Positions 58,578 through 64,000 of a DNA stretch of 64,000 bases are shown one piece after another. The DNA is taken from NCBI GenBank assembly GCA_964607765.1, contig CAZSNT010000018.1:25854-89853 (forward strand). Reading direction: 5' to 3'. The DNA comes from CAZSNT01 sp964607765 (lineage in GTDB: Bacteria; Verrucomicrobiota; Lentisphaeria; Oligosphaerales; JABHEG01). Position 1 is the first letter of the stretch. Every line of letters starts with the position of its first letter. Position numbers and translations under genes: made by a program. Under the pieces are notes generated by a model that saw only the letters and a list, made by a program, of their open reading frames with translations, searched no databases and was not told the origin of the DNA.

Positions 58578-59630
58578 CTACTCCGCCGCCGGCGGCGGCG
58601 TGATCTCGAATTCCACCGGCAGCCGCAGGACAGTGGCCCAGTACCCCCCGTCGTCATCCCACGAATGGAAGCTCTCCTCGGTCAGAACCAGCTTGGCCCG
58701 GTACCGGCCCGGCGGCAGCACGGTGATCTGATCCGGCGCCGTGTACCGGGCGCGTTCGCGCTCGGCCCAGAGCTGCTCCAACGTCCCCATCAATTTCGGC
58801 CGCGCGTAATGCGCCGGATCCGACGCGTCCACGAGCACGGTCACTACGTCCTCCGCCTCGTCCGTGTCCCGCTGCCTGTCCGCATTCCACAGTACGTGTA
58901 GCGAACTGTCCAGAGCGAACGTGCGCGCAGCGTTGCCCGCCGCATCGGTCACAAGGAAGTCGAACAGTATGTAAGCTTCCACCTCGGTCTTGTCCGCATA
59001 CGCCCTGTAGTCGTCGTCTGTGTAGTTTGTGCCTGTACCGGGCAGGCGCCAACGACCCAGGTAGCCGATCCGCTCGTAGCTGACCGGGTCCGCATGGTCG
59101 CCCTGGAGCTTGATCTGATAGGCGAAGTTCGGCTTCAAACCGTGTGCCTCGACCCGGCCCCGGACCGTGTCCGACACAGAATCAAAATGCACGTAGGCGC
59201 GCGGCCCGTCGTCGTCCGACGCCTCGTAGCTGAACTGGGCGGCAAACTCACTCGAGTAGAAGTTCCCGGCAACGTCGCACCAACGCTCGTTCACCGGGTC
59301 GTCCGTCCCAATCATGCGCTGCGCCGTGGCCGGGTCCAGGCGGAACGCCAGCGGCTCGTCACGCGGCGGGCCGGGCAGCTTGCTCTCGGGGACCCGCGCC
59401 CTGATGACCAGACCGTCAGCCGACAGGGACACCGAGTAGGCCTTGGTCAGCGCACGGACACCAAGCCGCCCCAGCGTCCCCCCCCCAACCGCCACCAGCA
59501 GCGTCAGGAACGCGATACACACATAATAGAAAGCAATGCGCGTACGGCCCTGCACGCTCGCCGGGCGTGAACTCACAACCGCGTCCCGCACGTTGGCCCA
59601 GAGCTCTCGAACAGATTCCCGTGTCGGCAC
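58578..59630 (-). CDS. Membrane-anchored extracytoplasmic protein, unknown function
   Basis: 350 residues from a GTG at 59630 (AGGAG 10 bases upstream). N-terminal transmembrane helix (IAFYYVCIAFLTLLVAVGGG), then a beta-rich extracytoplasmic part with AYQIKLQGDHADPVSYERIGYLGRWRLPG and VLPPGRYRAKLVLTEESFH, which looks like a carbohydrate-binding or Fn3-like fold. No known family recognised. Divergent from the SGNH hydrolase gene. A longer in-frame start would overlap that gene and is unlikely. Confidence 0.7.
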   Translation of the reverse strand: MPTRESVRELWANVRDAVVSSRPASVQGRTRIAFYYVCIAFLTLLVAVGGGTLGRLGVRALTKAYSVSLSADGLVIRARVPESKLPGPPRDEPLAFRLDPATAQRMIGTDDPVNERWCDVAGNFYSSEFAAQFSYEASDDDGPRAYVHFDSVSDTVRGRVEAHGLKPNFAYQIKLQGDHADPVSYERIGYLGRWRLPGTGTNYTDDDYRAYADKTEVEAYILFDFLVTDAAGNAARTFALDSSLHVLWNADRQRDTDEAEDVVTVLVDASDPAHYARPKLMGTLEQLWAERERARYTAPDQITVLPPGRYRAKLVLTEESFHSWDDDGGYWATVLRLPVEFEITPPPAAE

Positions 59631-59826
59631 TGTACTCCGTCTCCTGCCGCGTCTCGTCGCCGCACCACCCCCGCAGCTTTCTGTGACTGGATGACTCAGT
59701 GACTCATGTGCGTCCGTCTTTCCCTCCCCGCTCCTCGCACCCCTCCTCACTTTACGCGCCTTTCCCACGAATGCCACGGTGCTCACGCCGTGTTGATCTG
59801 CGATGTCCGGATCAGTATTTTCCTGC

Positions 59827-61461
59827 ATGACCGCGACCGACAACAGTACACCGGACCCCGGGCCGCCCTCGCCCGGCCCCTGGCGCAAAATCCTGGGGCT
59901 TGCGCTGCTGAGCGTCTCCGGTCTGGTCTTCGCCCTGGCCATCGGCGAATTCCTGGTCGTTCCCACCAGATTGCCCGACCTGCCGCGCGATGTCCTGCTC
60001 ATGGGCTTCTACGGCACGCCGGGCCTGCAGGTCGGCGACACCACGATCAACAGCCTCGGCTTCAGCGGCGACGAGATGACAGTCGAGAACCCGGACAACG
60101 CCCTCCGTGTCCTGCTCCTGGGCGGGTCCGTCCTGTTCGACCGCGACCTTCCTCACGCCCTGTCCGAGCGTCTGAACGCACTGTCCCGGCGCCCCGTGCA
60201 AGTCCTCGGCGCTGCGTTCCAGGGCCACACAACCCGGGCCAGCCTGCTCAAGTATCGAGTGCTCGCAGATTACGGCTTCGATGTCGTGTTCATCTACCAC
60301 GGCATCAACGACCTGCCCATGAATCACATCGCCGAAGACGAGTTCCGTGCCGACTACTCGCACTTGTGCCCCTGGTACCGCCGCGGTCTCCTGCTCGATC
60401 GCAGCCTGACCGCGCGGCTGCTTTTCAACGCATCACAGCCATTCGAAGGCTACCCCCCGCCAACCGTTGCGCCCAAGCTGCACAACGCCGCGGACTTCGC
60501 CGCCTGTGAATCATTCAGCCGTAACATCGAGGAGTTGATTGCACTCGTGCGCCGACACTCAGCCGCCCCGGTCCTCATGACCTTCGCGTGGAACATCCCT
60601 GAGCACTACAGCCAAATGCTGGTGAAGGCGAACCTGGCTGGCTACAACTGCCCCGACGGCTGCGAGATGCGCGTGGAAACATGGGGCACCCCGGATTTTG
60701 TCAGGCGCGGCCTGGCACTGCACAACAACGCTGTCCGCCATCTGGCAAAGACACACAAGACAGATCTTCTCGACCAGAAGAAGCTGATGGGCACGGACCT
60801 CCGGTTGTTCACGGATGTCTGCCACCTCAGCTACGACGGCATTGCGGTGTTCACCAACAGCATGGCCCTGTTCATGGTCGAAAAGGGGCATCTGCAGCCG
60901 GCCCGCCCGCCCCACGTCGCGGCCGCGACCGAGCCTGTCGCTTTGGCCCGGGAACTTCTCGCCGAGCGCAGCCTCGCAAGCCCGGAACGCCGCCCCGGGC
61001 CGGACAGGGCAGCTCCCCTCGTCGCAGCTGATTTCACAGAAGGCATCAACGCGTTCCGGACCGGCGAGTTCGGCACGGCACTCCAGCACGCCCGCAGCGC
61101 CCTCGATGTGTGTCTGGCGGAAGTGGCAGGCGCCAAGACGGCCGGGCTCCAGCCGCGCTGGCGACCGCGCGCCATCGGCCGGCTCTACTGGCTGGCCGGC
61201 GCTGCTGCTTTCAACGGACTGGACTTTGCCGCTGCCGAAGAGCTCGCAGCCGCGGCGCTGGACGCGAAGCTCGGGCCGGAGTTCTGGGTGATGCTCGCCT
61301 GCTCACAAGCAAAGCAGGGCCGCAAGCAGAACGCGCTGGCGTCCGCTGCCGCCGGGCTGGCCGTCATCCCGGGCGACCAACTGCTACAGCAAGCCGCACA
61401 GTGGATCGAGTCCGGCTCGCCCGACGCCCCCGTCAAGCTCCAGGTTTCGTTCGCCAGATGA
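59827..61461 (+). CDS. SGNH/GDSL-type hydrolase with a helical C-terminal repeat region, membrane-anchored
   Basis: 544 residues. One N-terminal transmembrane helix (ILGLALLSVSGLVFALAIGEFLV). The hydrolase domain has nucleophile Ser101 in LLGGSVLF, HGIND (Asn161) and D330-x-x-H333 in TDVCHLS, as in SGNH enzymes that deacylate glycans or lipids. The C-terminal part (about 400-544) has TPR-like helices (AFNGLDFAAAEELAAAALDAKLG). The start may be 59803 or 59827; neither has a clear ribosome site. Confidence 0.82.
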   Translation: MTATDNSTPDPGPPSPGPWRKILGLALLSVSGLVFALAIGEFLVVPTRLPDLPRDVLLMGFYGTPGLQVGDTTINSLGFSGDEMTVENPDNALRVLLLGGSVLFDRDLPHALSERLNALSRRPVQVLGAAFQGHTTRASLLKYRVLADYGFDVVFIYHGINDLPMNHIAEDEFRADYSHLCPWYRRGLLLDRSLTARLLFNASQPFEGYPPPTVAPKLHNAADFAACESFSRNIEELIALVRRHSAAPVLMTFAWNIPEHYSQMLVKANLAGYNCPDGCEMRVETWGTPDFVRRGLALHNNAVRHLAKTHKTDLLDQKKLMGTDLRLFTDVCHLSYDGIAVFTNSMALFMVEKGHLQPARPPHVAAATEPVALARELLAERSLASPERRPGPDRAAPLVAADFTEGINAFRTGEFGTALQHARSALDVCLAEVAGAKTAGLQPRWRPRAIGRLYWLAGAAAFNGLDFAAAEELAAAALDAKLGPEFWVMLACSQAKQGRKQNALASAAAGLAVIPGDQLLQQAAQWIESGSPDAPVKLQVSFAR

Positions 61462-61519
61462 CTTCATCTGCCTGCCCCTGGACCATGTAACCGACCAGTT
61501 ACGTGAGGCATTCGCGCGT

Positions 61520-61704
61520 CCCCCGTAACCCCGCTTTCCCGAGCCGCGTGTGCTGCCCTGCCCCGGATGGAGCGGAACGACAAGGACACCCGGCTCGGGA
61601 GAGCCGGGCTACGGGGGACGTGGGGGACAGTCCCAGTCTGTCGCCCACAGGCACGATCCACCTCACGGCAGGATACCCGGCTCAGGAGAGCCGGGCTGCG
61701 GGGG
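61520..61704. repeat. REP-like palindromic repeats (three copies, one inverted)
   Basis: Copies at 61588-61617 and 61675-61704 each contain CCCGGCTC-N4-GAGCCGGG followed by CT(A/G)CGGGGG. A third, inverted and mismatched copy lies at 61520-61549 (CCCCCGTAACCCCGCT). Perfect 8-base stems suggest hairpins or recombination sites. The cluster fills most of the 373 bases between the SGNH gene and the STAND NTPase; no gene is seen there. Confidence 0.8.
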
Positions 61705-61834
61705 TTGCTTCACGTAATGCGCTACCTGGACCATCCGCTTGTGTGGCTTGGTCGTCCTCGGCTGGCAAAACCCGATGCCCGTGGCAGATTTGTGGAGACT
61801 TGGTTGCGTTCGGCCAGGAGGAGAGAGTGGGGAT

Positions 61835-64000
61835 ATGCCAGAGAAAACACAGACCGAATCACAGACGAAGCGAGTCGTTCTTGACGGGCTCCGGAGTCTG
61901 GCAGATGCCGTTGCAGGCAACAAGCTCACTCAGATGCTCACGGCACTCGCCGGCAGTGGAGCCGCCGCGGGTGCGGCAGCAGGCGCTGATCCGGCAGCCG
62001 TCGGGCTGCTTGCAGCAGCTTGGGGAACAGGCTCTCTCCTTCGTATCGCTCTGGACGGATCCGGCTCGGCTAACCTGGACCTCGCCAGCGTTGGGGATGA
62101 GTATCTCGAACACTCCGTCACGCAGCTTGGCCATCGTCTGCGTGAACAGGGCGGCACGCTCGCCGAAATCAAAGTCGGCTCCGAGATCCGCGACCGCAAA
62201 CTCACTGACGCCCTGACTGCGCTTATCGAACTCGCGCAGGGGCACGACTTCGACCTGGCGGCCGTCCAGAAGTCGCTGGGCTTCCAGCAGGACGAACTGA
62301 GCGAGATCCGTGAGGCGGTTTCCGCATGTGCCGAGGATGCGGTTGCAGCGTTCAGAGTTTTTGCCGAGGAGACACGCCTCGTCCACGACCGTCAGACCGA
62401 GATGCTTGGACGCTTGCTGCAACAGTTGGACCGACAGCACAGCAACGCTGTCAAGGAGTGGCTCTGGCTACCCGTGCGCCCCGACCCCGCGCAGTTCCAG
62501 GAGCAGCCGTCGTTTCTGCTTGACGCTAAGAACGGCATTCTGCCATTCCAGGGCCGGGAGCAGTGTTTGGGAGAGATCCGTACGTGGTGTGACTCCGACT
62601 GCTTCCTTGACCTGCGCATCTACCGCGGCCCCGGCGGCGTCGGCAAGACGGCCCTCTTCCTGAACGCGTGCGCCTTGCTCTCGGAGGACGGATGGGTTGC
62701 ACAATTCTGCTCGCGCGACACGCAGTCTTCGCCGGACGTCCTCATGGAAGCTCTGAATGAGTGCGCCGGGCTTCTCCTGGTCGTGGACTATGCCAATGAG
62801 TGGAGCGCCACGGCGTTGCGCGGGCTCCTTGCGGCAGCGCTTCTAGGCCGGACGGGAGACGAGGGACGCAAAACGCGGATAGTGCTCATAGTGCGGCAGG
62901 TGAGCCACTGGTGGCACAGCTTTGTCACCGATTCGGATGGTCAGCTCAAACAATTCCTGTCGCGCTGCGGGACAAGGGCCGGCGCGATGGGCCCCGACTA
63001 CCAGGGCGAGACCGTTCTGCCGCTGTTTGCCGGAGATGCTGACGCCAGGAGACAGCTTCTCCTGGCTTCCTGTGAGCGCCTGGCGCCGCTTCTGGACGGC
63101 ACGGTCCCCTCTTCTGTGGACTTCGACCTTGACGCCCCGATGTTCGATCGTGTGCTCTACGTGCACCTTGCGGCTTATGCCAGCGTGCTCGGACATCAAC
63201 TTCGGGACGAACGTGACCTGCTGGACTATGTGCTTGAGCGGGAACACGCATTCCTGAGGCGCCGTGCCATCGCGCAGGGGTTGGGGGACGTAGTATCACA
63301 GCGCGATGATTGGAGCGAGTCGGAAGCCATCGAAGCGTGTTTGGTGACCACGACGATGGCGCGCGGCTTCCAGACGCGCAGATCAGCGGCAGGCGTTTTC
63401 GCTGAGTTAACGTATGTTGAAACGCCCGCGAAGGCCCGCAGAGTCGCCGCCTTCCTTCGGGGCCACTATCCTTCGCAATCAACCTGGATCGGGGGACTCG
63501 AGCCTGATCTCCTCGGAGAGTGCCTCCTTCGGGCTTTTGGCGCGCCAGAGCTTGGTGAGGTCGCTGAAGCGATCTTCCCCAACTTGCCTCTTGCTGCCAA
63601 GATTAACGCCTTCACTGCTCTCAGTCATGTCGCGAGAGTTGGTGCCGACATGCTACGGTGCCTGGAGTCCACCATCGCCAATGGACCAGCTGACAGACTT
63701 CTCCCCGCGTTGATTGTTGCGAAGGCTGAGGGCGGTCCCTTGTTGGACGCCATCGCGGCACGCGGACCGGGCATGCTCGGCGAGGCAGACACCCCGCTCC
63801 TATTGCAGATGGCGAGAGAGTTGCCAGACCAGACGACGGCTCTCCGGACGTTCTCGCTGGCAGTCAGCCAGGCACTTCACGAGCGCCTCCCAGCTGACGC
63901 AGAGGATGGGGAACGCGCTCGCGCGTGCAACAATTTGGCGATTCGGCTCAGCGAATGCGGCAGACGACAGGAAGCGCTCGAACCCGCACAGGAGGCGGGC
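61835..64000 (+). CDS. STAND-type NTPase with TPR start (3' truncated by window)
   Basis: 722 residues visible from the ATG at 61835 (AGGAGGAGAG upstream); the frame is open to the edge. N-terminal about 200 residues are helical, with a Gly/Ala-rich hydrophobic stretch (GSGAAAGAAAGADPAAVGLLAAAWG). P-loop GPGGVGKT at 265-272, and Walker B-type VVDYANE (D318). Later a helical region and, at the end, a TPR-like start (ARACNNLAIRLSECGRRQEALEPAQEAG). STAND NTPases with C-terminal TPRs act as sensors, including in antiphage defence, but this one is not assigned to a named system. Confidence 0.85.
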   Translation, partial: MPEKTQTESQTKRVVLDGLRSLADAVAGNKLTQMLTALAGSGAAAGAAAGADPAAVGLLAAAWGTGSLLRIALDGSGSANLDLASVGDEYLEHSVTQLGHRLREQGGTLAEIKVGSEIRDRKLTDALTALIELAQGHDFDLAAVQKSLGFQQDELSEIREAVSACAEDAVAAFRVFAEETRLVHDRQTEMLGRLLQQLDRQHSNAVKEWLWLPVRPDPAQFQEQPSFLLDAKNGILPFQGREQCLGEIRTWCDSDCFLDLRIYRGPGGVGKTALFLNACALLSEDGWVAQFCSRDTQSSPDVLMEALNECAGLLLVVDYANEWSATALRGLLAAALLGRTGDEGRKTRIVLIVRQVSHWWHSFVTDSDGQLKQFLSRCGTRAGAMGPDYQGETVLPLFAGDADARRQLLLASCERLAPLLDGTVPSSVDFDLDAPMFDRVLYVHLAAYASVLGHQLRDERDLLDYVLEREHAFLRRRAIAQGLGDVVSQRDDWSESEAIEACLVTTTMARGFQTRRSAAGVFAELTYVETPAKARRVAAFLRGHYPSQSTWIGGLEPDLLGECLLRAFGAPELGEVAEAIFPNLPLAAKINAFTALSHVARVGADMLRCLESTIANGPADRLLPALIVAKAEGGPLLDAIAARGPGMLGEADTPLLLQMARELPDQTTALRTFSLAVSQALHERLPADAEDGERARACNNLAIRLSECGRRQEALEPAQEAG

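Overview
The window is about 62-63% GC, densely packed and almost wholly chromosomal in character. It most likely comes from a diderm member of the Planctomycetes-Verrucomicrobia-Chlamydiae (PVC) superphylum, probably near Kiritimatiellota or Lentisphaerota. Three things point there. A 51-residue small basic protein (38312-38467, minus) matches a family restricted to Chlamydiae, Verrucomicrobia and Planctomycetes. McsA-McsB-ClpC sits beside a full set of lipopolysaccharide genes. There are also Ser/Thr kinases, FHA proteins, glycine-rich 'NPDEF'-type secreted repeats and decayed RHS material. The phylum is inferred; no rRNA or tRNA gene was found.

Layout. 1-5774: an SH3-domain secreted protein, a PurF-family amidotransferase lacking the N-terminal nucleophilic cysteine, SerA, and an HD-domain phosphohydrolase. 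5802-9343: a response regulator fused to a Ser/Thr kinase, then an ECF sigma factor, a zinc-finger anti-sigma factor and a secreted repeat protein. 9350-15607: FxsA, RsmJ, a short-chain dehydrogenase, PurM, an SppA lipoprotein and ferritin, with a 770-base gene-free stretch. 15629-23535: an O-antigen ligase fused to a TPR region, a family 9 glycosyltransferase, a large flavoprotein, and a coupled zinc-ribbon/lipoprotein pair. 23864-29448: MiaA, LspA, UvrC, a TrpB2-type protein and dCMP deaminase. 29595-36402: a degenerate spermidine-synthase membrane protein, an OleB-like hydrolase, a beta-lactamase-fold hydrolase, a palindromic repeat array, a deoxyribosyltransferase-family enzyme, an RHS remnant, an isochorismatase-family enzyme and an orphan TRAP binding lipoprotein. 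36562-42373: TPR/LysM lipoprotein, small membrane proteins, FHA, LOG, a secreted acidic-tail protein and TlyA.

42506-56791 (minus) is the most coherent block: thirteen genes with tiny gaps or overlaps, in transcription order Ser/Thr kinase, mcsA, mcsB, clpC, FHA membrane protein, heptose-7-phosphate kinase, gmhB, kdsB, kdsA, lptC, lptA, lptB, hpf. It joins arginine-phosphorylation-dependent proteolysis with heptose/Kdo supply and LPS export. 57074-61461 holds a glucuronokinase-like GHMP kinase, an alkyltransferase-like protein, an anchored protein of unknown role and an SGNH-type hydrolase. The window ends in a REP-like repeat cluster followed by a large STAND-type NTPase with incipient TPRs (61835 onward, cut by the edge), the best candidate for a defence or signalling system.
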